Shown here: positions 1 through 7,548 of the stretch, piece by piece | How the letters are laid out: the number at the start of each line of letters is the position of its first letter | How positions within the stretch are numbered: position 1 is the first letter of the stretch | NCBI GenBank assembly: GCA_024690425.1 | Contig: JAILCT010000243.1 | Span: 1 to 14,917 of the forward strand | Origin: Lachnospiraceae bacterium | Lineage (GTDB): Bacteria > Bacillota_A > Clostridia > Lachnospirales > Lachnospiraceae | DNA length: 14,917 nucleotides | Direction: 5' to 3' | Program-made: the position numbers and the translations under genes | The notes under the pieces: model-generated | Told to the model about the DNA's origin: nothing | What the model saw: the letters and a program-made list of their open reading frames with translations, nothing else | Databases searched by the model: none

Positions 1-111
1 GAGAAGATACTGGCCCACGAAGAGGAACGCGATGAGAAATTCGTTTCCCAGATCGATGAACTCATGAAGTTCTATGAAGCCGGCTATGCAAGATGGAGTG
101 CATCACATTAA
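1..111 (+). CDS. C-terminal end of an unrecognised protein (partial, 5' cut off)
   Basis: An open frame enters from the left edge and ends at TAA 109-111, giving 36 residues. They are strongly charged (begins EKILAHEEERDEKF, ends YARWSASH) and look like an amphipathic helix with a short tail. No domain can be recognised from this much, so no function is given. That this is a real gene end rests on the frame being open from the edge, residue composition typical of protein, and the marked change in base composition just after the stop. It lies on the same strand as the nonulosonate synthase, about 220 bases downstream, and could belong to the same locus. Confidence 0.55.
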   Translation, partial: EKILAHEEERDEKFVSQIDELMKFYEAGYARWSASH

Positions 112-121
112 ACTACGTTTC

Positions 122-246
122 GCGTCATACGATTTCGGACGAACCATCAGAGCACCGGGCTCGACTCAGCATCCATGCTTCGGCTCGCCGCTCTCCCCTC
201 CGTCCGGTCGGGGAGCACTCTTCTTCTCGTCCAAAATGTATGCCGC
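122..246. repeat. GC-rich intergenic element with imperfect terminal inverted repeats (MITE-like or long hairpin)
   Basis: Bases 122-142 (begin GCGTCATACG, end CGGACGA) match the reverse complement of 227-246 (begin TCGTCC, end ATGCCGC) at 18 of 20 aligned positions with one single-base gap. The interior (143-226) is much richer in GC than the flanking genes and contains a second stem, CTCCCC 193-198 with GGGGAG 210-215. A third, shorter copy of the end motif (GAAATGTATGACGC) lies just outside at 278-291. No transposase gene, reliable target duplication or T-tract accompanies it. It may be a small non-autonomous mobile element, a dispersed intergenic repeat, or a structured RNA leader. The sequence alone does not choose between these. 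Confidence 0.55.
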
Positions 247-248
247 TT

Positions 249-268
249 CACTTACAAAAGAGTGAGTG
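249..268 (+). other. Small hairpin between the repeat element and neuB
   Basis: CACTTAC (249-255) can pair with GTGAGTG (262-268) over seven positions, one of them a G-U pair, around a six-base loop AAAAGA. No T-run follows, so it is not a standard terminator. Significance is uncertain. Confidence 0.25.
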
Positions 269-322
269 CATTCGGATGAAATGTATGACGCTGAGCGGGA
301 TTATATAAGAAACAGACAAGAT

Positions 323-327
323 GGAGG
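323..327 (+). promoter_or_regulatory. Ribosome binding site that sets the neuB start at 333
   Basis: GGAGG sits five bases before ATG 333-335. An earlier in-frame ATG at 321 overlaps this Shine-Dalgarno and has no site of its own, so 333 is the better start. Confidence 0.8.
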
Positions 328-332
328 AAATC

Positions 333-1475
333 ATGGACAGTGACAGTAGCAACGACAATTTAACCACGACAACCAGCACGATAATGCAGAGGCTTTCGGA
401 GGGCAGGTTCGTCCTCATCGCCGAGATCGGGGTCAATTACTATGACATCGCAACCAAGGAGGGCATTACCCCCATGGAAGCGGCCAAGCTCATGATCAGG
501 GAGGCCAAGCATGCGGGAATCCATGCGGTAAAGTTCCAGACCTACAAGGCAGGAACACTTGCAGCCAAGGCATCCCCCTATTACTGGGATATAAACGAGG
601 AGCCCACGCAGTCCCAGTATGAGCTCTTTAAGAAGTTTGATTCTTTCGGCTATGATGAGTATAAGGAGCTTAAGGAATACTGCGACGAGACGGGGATAGA
701 GTTTTTGTCGACGGCCTTTGATTATGATTCTGCCGATTACCTTGATGAGCTTATGCAGGTTTACAAGATATCCTCATCGGACCTTAGCAACCTCCCCTTT
801 ATCGAGCATCAGGCTAAGAAGAACAAGCCCATCATAATGTCGGTGGGAGCTTCCAACCTTCCCGAGATAGAGGCGGCTGTTGACACCATACGGGCAGTGA
901 GCGAGCAGCCTATTGTCCTTATGCACTGTGTACTTGAATATCCCACTCCGCTTGAGGATGCCAATCTTCTGAAGATACTGTCGCTTAAGAGGCAGTTCCC
1001 GGAGCTGTATATAGGGTATTCCGATCACACCAAGCCTACAGATAACTGCGATGTGATCAAGACGGCATATAATCTCGGAGCCCAGTGTATTGAAAAGCAT
1101 TTTACTCTTGATAAGACACTTAAGGGGAACGATCATTATCATGCCATGGATCCTGACGACGCCAAGCGGATACTTGGGGCCATCAACGAACTTGATATCA
1201 TAAGGGGAAGCGGCGAACTCAACTGCCTTGAAACGGAGATGACGGCACGGGCCAACGCAAGGCGTTCGATAGTTGCGGACGGCAATATCCCGGCAGGAAC
1301 CGTTATCACGGAATCGATGCTCACCTTCAAGCGTCCCGGTACCGGAATATCACCCGATAAGATCTTTAAGGTGGTAGGGAAGGCAGCTGCAAGAGATATC
1401 GAGGACGACACTATCCTTACGATGGATATGCTCTGCGATGTGGAAGAAAGCAGCGAAGAGGAACCGCTTATCTGA
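333..1475 (+). CDS. neuB: NeuB-family nonulosonic acid synthase (N-acetylneuraminate synthase family) with C-terminal SAF domain
   Basis: Predicted 380-residue cytosolic enzyme that condenses phosphoenolpyruvate with a six-carbon amino sugar to give a nine-carbon nonulosonic acid (sialic, legionaminic or pseudaminic type). The TIM-barrel half shows LIAEIGVN near residue 30, AVKFQTYK, FLSTAFD, YKISSSDL, then GYSDHT and IEKHFTLDK. His232 and His256 in the last two correspond to the family's metal ligands. A SAF (antifreeze-like) domain with RPGTGISP follows at about 310-370. Length is slightly above the usual 340-360 because of a Ser/Thr/Asp-rich N-terminal tail of about 20 residues and an acidic C-terminus. 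Family members often have AEIGVNHNG; here the segment is NYYDIATKEG, so the subtype and exact product are open. Partner steps are probably the fusion protein at 7609. No convincing promoter was found just upstream. A terminator follows at 1514. Confidence 0.92.
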   Translation: MDSDSSNDNLTTTTSTIMQRLSEGRFVLIAEIGVNYYDIATKEGITPMEAAKLMIREAKHAGIHAVKFQTYKAGTLAAKASPYYWDINEEPTQSQYELFKKFDSFGYDEYKELKEYCDETGIEFLSTAFDYDSADYLDELMQVYKISSSDLSNLPFIEHQAKKNKPIIMSVGASNLPEIEAAVDTIRAVSEQPIVLMHCVLEYPTPLEDANLLKILSLKRQFPELYIGYSDHTKPTDNCDVIKTAYNLGAQCIEKHFTLDKTLKGNDHYHAMDPDDAKRILGAINELDIIRGSGELNCLETEMTARANARRSIVADGNIPAGTVITESMLTFKRPGTGISPDKIFKVVGKAAARDIEDDTILTMDMLCDVEESSEEEPLI

Positions 1476-1489
1476 ATCAGATGACCGGA

Positions 1490-4000
1490 TCAAATGATCT
1501 TATAGAATCTTACCAGCAGGTCGGCTTCCGGCCTGCTGATCTTTTTGTCTCCATAGAAGCAGGTCTGTGATAGAAGCAGGATATCATCTGCATTTACGCC
1601 GGCTGCACTCATAAGGGTATTCAGCCTTAATCCCTTTTTGGAACCGGATGCGATAAGGCGTGATATGAGCATGAAGTTCTCTTCCGTAAGGGCTGAAGGC
1701 CTGGTCGAATATTTTTTGGCAAGCTTCTTACATGTCCTTTTGTAAAGATATGAGACCTGCGGAGCATAGTCACCTGCCTTATATGATCTTCTTCGTTTTA
1801 TAAGGTCCCTGACAGCAATTATCAGCCACTTAAATACAGGTATCAGCATAAGGACAAGGATCAGACCCGTGAACACATTAAAGGCCGAGAAATCATTAAG
1901 GTTAAAGAAGGAAGAAGGGTCAAAGTCCTGCGCAGGACCATTGCCGCCTGCATCCTCATCACTTCCGGGTATATATGCAGGATCCAGAAGCCTTGACAGG
2001 GATGCGAGAAAATCAGCATAGGACGGTCCCTGTGAACCTGTGTCGGGAACGGTGAGATCGACAGGCATCCAGCCGAAGCCGTCTATAAACACTTCGACCC
2101 AGGCATGTGCATTGCCGTCGGATACTTCCGTTGTAACAACGGTTCCTGCCCCCAGGGGATTTTTACCCGTATAGTAATAAGAGGTATCCTCATCCGAGGC
2201 CGAACCCGATTCGGTGATCCCGGATGCTGTAACAACATATCCTTCAACATATCTTGCAGGTATGCCGTAGGATCGAAGGAGCAGGGCACCTGCAGAAGCA
2301 AAGTGGGCACAGTATCCCCTCTTCTGGTCGCTTAGGAAATATGTGACGAAGTCCTTATTATAAGGCGTGGCTCCGGGGGCCATATCATAAGTATAGTTAT
2401 CAAGAAAGAACTTATAGATCAGGTCGATCTGCGCCCTTACATTATCGGCGGTTCCTATTTCATCATGATAAGACATCAGTTCATCAAGTATCTGAGGAGG
2501 TATCTGCAGATAGTTGGAATAGACCTCATTATGATATTCGGAAAGTGCGATCGTTTCCCCGTTATCATAGAGCCCGGCAAGCTTTCCTTCGTTTTCGAAC
2601 ACAGCATTGACCCTCTCGGATGAGAAAGGGACAAATTCATAAGTACGTTCGTTATCTGTCGCGGAATAGCCGGCGATCACCGATGTGGGTTCAACTATGA
2701 CAGCATCGGGGAGCGAAGATACAAAATAGGGAACATAGACATACCCTGTATCGGCATCTATATTTTTTACTTTCATTCTTGCATGGGCTTCTTCTGTCAT
2801 GCCGCTTTCGGTCATCAGGTCAAGCGCGTGACTCTCACATAAATATCTCTCCGCTGCGATATCCGATCTTGAAGAGGGACCGCCGGATGAAGGCATGGAT
2901 ACCAGGTACCTGCGGCCTTCCGAGGGGGCTTCCCACGAACTCCCCGTGTATAACCATGAGGTGTAGCCCTTAAGGTAGAGGGTCTCGAAGGAATAGGGAA
3001 CAAAGGTAACTTCAAGATCGGTTTCGTAATCGGGAGCAACACTTCTTACACCGCCTAACTTACCGCCGCTTATACCGCCCTTGGCTTCATACCTGTTAAA
3101 GAGGCCCATTATACCTGTCTGAGTCAGGATCTTGACGTTTTCATCAAGGCTTTCCTTGAAAGAGCTCTTACGAAGAACGGCTTCATTTTCGGATGCCGAA
3201 ATAACGGAAGAGGTGAAGATTGAAAAAATGAGGGAAGCGCACAGGGCAAATATGCATATGGACAGCATGGACATGGCGTTTGATTTATGGAAGATAATGA
3301 GCCTTCCCTTCTTGTCATAATAATCAAAAGAATACTCCCTGGGCTTCTTCCGTATTGCCGGCTGTACAAAATAGAAATGGCATGAATGCCTGATAAGAAA
3401 TATCCCGAAATACGAGAAAAAGAGGAAAGCAAGAGACAGATATGAGGGATATCTGCCTATAAAAATGCCAAGCTGGAGAGGCAGGAAGGTCAGGAAGAAG
3501 GCGGTGGCATAGTACATGTTGTTGAAGATATCGACATTAAGCAGTAGGACCAGGAAGACACCGAGAAAAATGCTGACTGTTGTAATAGTCAGATATCTGT
3601 CCTGGATTATCTCCGTATATTCGCGGACCGATGATAAGAGATAGTGGCTTGAATAGGCTTCGTTAACGATATTAAGGAGGGCCTGATAACCCGAATTGGC
3701 ATAGGTCCTCATGGCAAACAGGCCATATGCAAAGAGGAACATAAAGAGAAAGTACCCGGCAACATAGAAGAGCCTTGATATATGTATCAGTGCGAGAAAA
3801 AGAGCCGATATCAGGAGGATGATGAGTATAAGAGGGTAGTTTGCCGCGATCTCAAACTGGCTTAATAATCCCAGCACACAACCGGCTGAAGCGCAGAAAA
3901 TGAGCATGCCGACAATAAGACAGTGGATCACATCATTGTTCTTTCCATGTCTTGAATTCTCATTTTTTGAAAAGCCGTAATAGAGTTCGTCAGTTAACAT
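1490..4000 (-). CDS. Membrane transglutaminase-like protein (TgpA type)
   Basis: Predicted 836-residue membrane protein, last gene of the MoxR-DUF58-transglutaminase operon. About seven hydrophobic segments fill the first 270 residues (the first near 24-46). A long extracytoplasmic part follows, then one more membrane span near 707-730 and a basic cytoplasmic tail of about 105 residues resembling the DUF4129-type tail of such proteins. The transglutaminase core has RGYCAHFA with Cys564, NAHAWVEV with His632, and MPVDLTV with Asp648, so the papain-like triad is intact and hydrolase or cross-linking activity outside the membrane is plausible. The substrate is unknown. I place the start at ATG 4000, preceded by AAAGGA with 10 bases of spacing and overlapping the DUF58 stop by 11 bases, which suggests translational coupling. 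A start at 4066 would add 22 unconvincing residues. The stop lies 14 bases from that of convergent neuB. Confidence 0.9.
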   Translation of the reverse strand: MLTDELYYGFSKNENSRHGKNNDVIHCLIVGMLIFCASAGCVLGLLSQFEIAANYPLILIILLISALFLALIHISRLFYVAGYFLFMFLFAYGLFAMRTYANSGYQALLNIVNEAYSSHYLLSSVREYTEIIQDRYLTITTVSIFLGVFLVLLLNVDIFNNMYYATAFFLTFLPLQLGIFIGRYPSYLSLAFLFFSYFGIFLIRHSCHFYFVQPAIRKKPREYSFDYYDKKGRLIIFHKSNAMSMLSICIFALCASLIFSIFTSSVISASENEAVLRKSSFKESLDENVKILTQTGIMGLFNRYEAKGGISGGKLGGVRSVAPDYETDLEVTFVPYSFETLYLKGYTSWLYTGSSWEAPSEGRRYLVSMPSSGGPSSRSDIAAERYLCESHALDLMTESGMTEEAHARMKVKNIDADTGYVYVPYFVSSLPDAVIVEPTSVIAGYSATDNERTYEFVPFSSERVNAVFENEGKLAGLYDNGETIALSEYHNEVYSNYLQIPPQILDELMSYHDEIGTADNVRAQIDLIYKFFLDNYTYDMAPGATPYNKDFVTYFLSDQKRGYCAHFASAGALLLRSYGIPARYVEGYVVTASGITESGSASDEDTSYYYTGKNPLGAGTVVTTEVSDGNAHAWVEVFIDGFGWMPVDLTVPDTGSQGPSYADFLASLSRLLDPAYIPGSDEDAGGNGPAQDFDPSSFFNLNDFSAFNVFTGLILVLMLIPVFKWLIIAVRDLIKRRRSYKAGDYAPQVSYLYKRTCKKLAKKYSTRPSALTEENFMLISRLIASGSKKGLRLNTLMSAAGVNADDILLLSQTCFYGDKKISRPEADLLVRFYKII
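1514..1546 (+). terminator. Rho-independent terminator of neuB, inside the convergent gene
   Basis: CAGCAGGTCGG (1514-1524) pairs with CCGGCCTGCTG (1528-1538) over 11 positions, with one T-G wobble, around the three-base loop CTT. It is followed by ATCTTTTTG with a run of five T (1542-1546). The geometry is right for transcription leaving neuB, 38 bases after its stop. The whole structure overlaps codons near the C-terminus of the minus-strand transglutaminase gene. Confidence 0.82.
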
Positions 4001-5042
4001 GTATAAGGGTTCCTTTATCCTGTCCTGATCTTTGGTATACGGATAAGGCCAGATCCTTCTTGTCATAGCTTCCGGCGTAGAAGGCCTGCGTCATTGCTTC
4101 ATTAAGATCATCTTCGGAGTTTATCCTTATCTGCACAAAATCAGAAGCTTTTTCGTTATAGAACATAAATATGAACGGTTCTCCTGCCCTGATGAGCTCG
4201 CCTGATACTGCCATGGCTTCTTCGATGGCATTATTCAGGACATTGCTTAAGGAAGGATCCTTATCGCATTCCTCCTTTGACGGCTGATAAAGCTCCAGAA
4301 GGACCGTAAAATCATTGGAGGAAGTGGCTTCGTTCTCCTTGACGATAAGGGTATCAAGCTTCTCCGTCAGCTTCCAGTGGATCCTTGATAAGCGGTCGCC
4401 GGGCCTGTATTCCCGGATATCGGTCACATTGCTTGAGGCATTACCCTTACGGCCCGTATCGGTAAATTCATCAAACCCTTCCTCATAAACGATCTCGTGC
4501 CTCTTCTCAAGAGGGGATACCTCGGGCATAAGGGTTACCGACCGGGTAAGCTCTGTATCTTTTCTGAAGCTAAACAGATGGATGGGATCATATACGATAA
4601 GGTTACCGGCATGTGCTTCGTATATACCGTATTTTTTGAGCTTCAGGGGAAAGTCAAGGGACGTTGTGCCCCCGGACACAAGCGACATTGAATGGGTCTC
4701 ATTTTCATATCCTCCATAGAAGAGCGACCTGAAACCTATCGTGATATCCGCACAGGAAACCGGGACCGGCGTGGGATTGTTTATGGCAAGCGTAAGACAT
4801 TCCGTACTCAGGTCAAGGGATACGGTAAGCCTGCCTGCCGCATATTTCGTGATATTGTATGACAGGACGGGAAGGCTTAACAGAAGTATGGAGACCAGAT
4901 AAAAAAATGACTGCAGATAGAAGAATGAAAATAGCAGTGAGAAGATAAATACGCTTATGTATGATATCCATGCCGAAACGGGTGAGTTGGTCTTGCGAAG
5001 AAACCAGCCAAGCACCCGGCGGCGCCTGATCGTTTTATTCAA
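3990..5042 (-). CDS. DUF58 domain protein, membrane-anchored
   Basis: Predicted 350-residue protein. A basic N-terminus (NKTIRRRRV) is followed by one or two membrane segments at about 22-60, then a beta-rich region, then the diagnostic DUF58 segment REYRPGDRLSRIHWK at about 206-220, followed by LIVKENE. The C-terminal part resembles the von Willebrand A-like fold expected of the family. DUF58 proteins are regularly encoded with MoxR ATPases and transglutaminase-like membrane proteins, as here, and are thought to act with them in envelope protein assembly or maturation; the exact role is unknown. The start is most likely TTG at 5042, because GAGGAA, overlapping the MoxR stop, lies six bases upstream. 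A longer frame from another TTG at 5078 overlaps moxR by 26 bases and lacks a good ribosome site. It overlaps the transglutaminase gene by 11 bases. Confidence 0.9.
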   Translation of the reverse strand: MNKTIRRRRVLGWFLRKTNSPVSAWISYISVFIFSLLFSFFYLQSFFYLVSILLLSLPVLSYNITKYAAGRLTVSLDLSTECLTLAINNPTPVPVSCADITIGFRSLFYGGYENETHSMSLVSGGTTSLDFPLKLKKYGIYEAHAGNLIVYDPIHLFSFRKDTELTRSVTLMPEVSPLEKRHEIVYEEGFDEFTDTGRKGNASSNVTDIREYRPGDRLSRIHWKLTEKLDTLIVKENEATSSNDFTVLLELYQPSKEECDKDPSLSNVLNNAIEEAMAVSGELIRAGEPFIFMFYNEKASDFVQIRINSEDDLNEAMTQAFYAGSYDKKDLALSVYQRSGQDKGTLIHVN

Positions 5043-5048
5043 TGGCTC

Positions 5049-5054
5049 TTCCTC
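5049..5054 (-). promoter_or_regulatory. Ribosome binding site that sets the DUF58 TTG start
   Basis: On the minus strand GAGGAA overlaps the TGA stop of the moxR-type gene and precedes TTG 5042-5040 by six bases. The stop and ribosome site together suggest coupled translation of the ATPase and the DUF58 protein. Confidence 0.7.
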
Positions 5055-5976
5055 ATACGGGTACGGGAACAAAATCAAGTATATCTCTGATCACGTCTTC
5101 GGCACTCCTGCCTGCGGCCTTGGCCTTGGTGGACAGTATTATACGATGGTTGCATACCGGACAGATGACTTTATGGATATCCTCCGGAATGACAAAGTCA
5201 CGCCCCTCGTAGCAGGCATAAGCCCTTGCGAGCTTTAAAATGGCGATGGAGCCGCGAGGTGAGACACCCTGGATGAGCATATCCGTCTTCCTGGTGGCTT
5301 CGCTTAATGAAACGACATAATCACATATCTCATCGGATGCATGAACATTGGCAGCCTGTTCCTGGAGGGCGGTTATGGACCCGGCATCCATTACCCTGTT
5401 TACGGTATCGATAGCTTCAAAGGAATTACCCTTAAGGATCTCGGTTGCTGCCAGATGGTCGGGGTATCCCAGTGTAAGGCGTACGAAGAAGCGGTCAAGC
5501 TGTGAATCCGGAAGCTTCTGCGTACCCGAGGCCCCTATGGGATTCTGGGTCGCAATGACAAAAAAGGGTGACTTTAAACGGTAGGTTGTCGATTCAACGG
5601 TAACACGCCTCTCTTCCATTACTTCAAGAAGGGCAGACTGGGTCTTGGGCGAGGTCCTGTTTATCTCATCTGCAAGAAAGAGATTGGTAAAGACCGCACC
5701 CGGCTTAAAGGTAAAATCATTCTTCTCTCTGTCATACATTGAAAAACCCAGTATATCCGAGGGAAGGACATCGGGTGTGAACTGCATTCTCTTATATCCT
5801 ATGCCAAGAGACCTTGAGAGGGCTACGGCAAGTGTTGTCTTGCCCACGCCCGGTATGTCTTCAAGAAGTATATGACCTCCGGCCAGCATGGTACATAAGA
5901 CCATGTCTATGATATCATCCTTGCCGCGAAGGACCTTGCTTATTTCACTTTTGACTGCCATCAGTTTTTCGTTCAT
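5053..5976 (-). CDS. MoxR-family AAA+ ATPase
   Basis: Predicted 307-residue cytosolic ATPase, first gene of a minus-strand operon. Walker A is PGVGKTT (42-48). Walker B is LFLADE (99-104) followed by INRTSPKTQSALLEVMEE, the MoxR signature. A sensor-1-like ATQNPIGASGT, an arginine-rich PDSQLDRFFVRL, and GVSPRGSIAILKLARAYA in the lid domain complete the family pattern. Length is normal. MoxR ATPases act as chaperone-like motors for partner proteins, commonly the DUF58 protein encoded next to them. The start at ATG 5976 has only a weak ribosome site (GAAAG), but it begins a family-typical N-terminus just before the conserved VLRGKDD. Transcription probably comes from the minus-strand promoter near 6023-6051. 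Confidence 0.95.
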   Translation of the reverse strand: MNEKLMAVKSEISKVLRGKDDIIDMVLCTMLAGGHILLEDIPGVGKTTLAVALSRSLGIGYKRMQFTPDVLPSDILGFSMYDREKNDFTFKPGAVFTNLFLADEINRTSPKTQSALLEVMEERRVTVESTTYRLKSPFFVIATQNPIGASGTQKLPDSQLDRFFVRLTLGYPDHLAATEILKGNSFEAIDTVNRVMDAGSITALQEQAANVHASDEICDYVVSLSEATRKTDMLIQGVSPRGSIAILKLARAYACYEGRDFVIPEDIHKVICPVCNHRIILSTKAKAAGRSAEDVIRDILDFVPVPV

Positions 5977-6006
5977 ATCGTTTATCTTTCGCCCTTTACC
6001 GGTTTG

Positions 6007-6015
6007 TGTTATAAT
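6007..6015 (+). promoter_or_regulatory. Extended -10 promoter for the polysaccharide cluster
   Basis: TG at 6007-6008, one base, then perfect TATAAT at 6010-6015. The -35 region 17 bases upstream (TTTCGC) is poor, which the extended -10 could compensate. Predicted transcription start near 6022, about 42 bases before the flippase ATG. Confidence 0.6.
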
Positions 6016-6022
6016 CGTATTC

Positions 6023-6052
6023 AGTATATCATTTTTGCAGTTATAAGGTAAA
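6023..6052 (-). promoter_or_regulatory. Extended -10 promoter for the MoxR operon
   Basis: Read on the minus strand: TTTACC (-35, 6052-6047), an 18-base spacer, then TATACT (-10, 6028-6023) preceded by TG and one base. Predicted start near 6016, about 40 bases before the ATPase ATG at 5976. Its -10 lies only seven bases from the -10 of the opposing plus-strand promoter. Confidence 0.5.
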
Positions 6053-6063
6053 GAATTAAATAG

Positions 6064-7500
6064 ATGTCCGAAAAGAACCTGGTATTAAAAAGCGGTATCT
6101 GGTACACCGTATCAAGCATCGCCATAAGGGCTGTTGCAATAATTACGAGCCCGATATATACCGCAATGCTCACGACCGGTGATTACGGCCGTGCCAATAC
6201 CTTTAATTCATATGTTGAAGTAATAAACATAATAACATGTCTGTGCATAGTCTACAGTATAGGCAGGGCCAAGATAGATTTCAGGGAGAAGTTTGATGAA
6301 TATATGTCCGCACTTCAGGGACTCTCAAGCTCCTTCGCTTTTTGCGTGCTTATCATTGCCACGATATTCAGGGAACAGATATCAGGCATAATAAAGTACG
6401 AAGTTCCTCTGGTAATGGCCCTCTTCGTATATCTGATCATCTACCCTTCGGTCCAGTACATGCAGGAAAAATGCAGGTTTGAATATAAATACAGGGAGAA
6501 TATAGCAATATCCCTCATAACCTGCATAGGAACCGTGGTGCTGTCGATCACCCTTATGTATTTTTTCAATGATAAAAGATATATAGGCAAGATCCTGGGA
6601 ACGATCCTTCCCACGTTCCTGATGGGTATAGGCTTTTATATAAACATCCTGAAGAAGGGGCGGGTCTTTTACAACAGGGAGTACTGGGGATATGCCTTAA
6701 GGATAGGTTTGCCCATGATACCGCATGCCTTAGCCCTTGTGGTTCTTGCCCAGATCGACAGGATAATGATCAAGAATATCTGCTCGGACGCCGATGCGGG
6801 CCTGTATATATATGGCTATTCGATAGCCACCCTTCTTGCGATATTTACGAATGCGATAGGCCAGGCATGGCTCCCGTGGCTAAATGAACAGCTGGCCTCA
6901 GGCAGCAGGGACAGAATAAGAAATCTTCAGAAGAAGCTGGTCCTGCTTGGGTGCTTCTTAAGCCTTGGATTTATTACCGTTGCACCTGAGGCCCTTATGA
7001 TCCTTGCTCCGCGTGCAAGGGACTACTGGGTAGCCAAATGGGTAATACCTCCGGTGGCTCTCGGAACCCTGGCCCAGTACTTCTATACCAATTATGTCAA
7101 TATCGAGCTCTTTTACAAAAGAACTCCCATCATCGCGATATCATCGGTCATGGCAGCGATAGCAAATGCTGTAATGAATGCTGTCATGATCCCGAGGTTC
7201 GGATATGTTGCGGCTGCATATACGACCCTTGTAAGCTATCTTCTCCTTATGCTCTTTCACTATATTGCCGTTACCTATGTCATTAAGGAGAGGGTTTATT
7301 CCAATGCATATATGTTTACGGCAATGGTCATATGTATGGCAGCAGGTATAGCCATGTGCCTGTTCTACCGTGACGGAACGGATATGATCATTAAAAGATA
7401 TGCTGTTGCGGCAGTAACCCTGACTGTTTTTGCGCTTGTCAACAGGAAGGATCTTATGCTGCTCGTTTCTTATATTAAGAAACGGCTGAATTTGACTTAG
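6064..7500 (+). CDS. wzx: Polysaccharide flippase, Wzx-like (MOP/MATE superfamily)
   Basis: Predicted 478-residue integral membrane protein with about 12-14 hydrophobic segments along its whole length, the size and pattern of lipid-linked oligosaccharide flippases. The N-terminus (KSGIWYTVSSIAIRAVAIITSP) and the following TTGDYGRA are typical of this family, as is the central GLPMIPHALALVVLAQIDRIM. It would move undecaprenyl-diphosphate-linked repeat units from the cytoplasmic to the outer membrane face. It opens the rightward cluster and is followed by sugar-activation and glycosyltransferase genes, which supports export of a surface glycan. The start at ATG 6064 directly follows an in-frame TAG, so no longer ATG start exists. 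The ribosome site is weak (AAGGTAAAG, somewhat far upstream), so expression may be modest. Confidence 0.93.
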   Translation: MSEKNLVLKSGIWYTVSSIAIRAVAIITSPIYTAMLTTGDYGRANTFNSYVEVINIITCLCIVYSIGRAKIDFREKFDEYMSALQGLSSSFAFCVLIIATIFREQISGIIKYEVPLVMALFVYLIIYPSVQYMQEKCRFEYKYRENIAISLITCIGTVVLSITLMYFFNDKRYIGKILGTILPTFLMGIGFYINILKKGRVFYNREYWGYALRIGLPMIPHALALVVLAQIDRIMIKNICSDADAGLYIYGYSIATLLAIFTNAIGQAWLPWLNEQLASGSRDRIRNLQKKLVLLGCFLSLGFITVAPEALMILAPRARDYWVAKWVIPPVALGTLAQYFYTNYVNIELFYKRTPIIAISSVMAAIANAVMNAVMIPRFGYVAAAYTTLVSYLLLMLFHYIAVTYVIKERVYSNAYMFTAMVICMAAGIAMCLFYRDGTDMIIKRYAVAAVTLTVFALVNRKDLMLLVSYIKKRLNLT

Positions 7501-7520
7501 ATTTAAGGATTTTATATACT
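7492..7520 (+). promoter_or_regulatory. SigA-type promoter for the cytidylyltransferase-PseG gene
   Basis: TTGACT at 7492-7497 and TATACT at 7515-7520 are separated by exactly 17 bases. Each matches the vegetative consensus at five of six positions. The -35 lies in the last codons of the flippase gene and the predicted start is near 7527, leaving a leader of about 80 bases. A 10-base palindrome, TTACATGTAA (7520-7529), covers the predicted start and could be an operator. Confidence 0.72.
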
Positions 7521-7548
7521 TACATGTAATTATTTATCCAAAATAGCG

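Noticed and set aside
74..308. Two overlapping + strand open frames of 63 and 71 codons between the first gene end and neuB
   Set aside because: They cross the inverted-repeat element, have no ribosome site, and their translations are low-complexity and Ser/Pro/Arg-rich, as expected for GC-rich non-coding DNA.
297..312. TATATA/TATAAG before neuB as a -10 promoter box
   Set aside because: No -35 match at 16-18 bases upstream and no extended -10 TG, so it was not listed as a promoter.
1470..1501. Two short palindromes (ATCTGAATCAGAT and GATCAAATGATC) at the convergent gene ends as a bidirectional terminator
   Set aside because: Each has only five or six pairs and neither is followed by a T-run on either strand. 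The strong hairpin at 1514 explains + strand termination.
4000..4066. Longer start of the transglutaminase gene at ATG 4066
   Set aside because: It would overlap the DUF58 gene by 77 bases with a weaker ribosome site. ATG 4000 gives an 11-base overlap and a better site.
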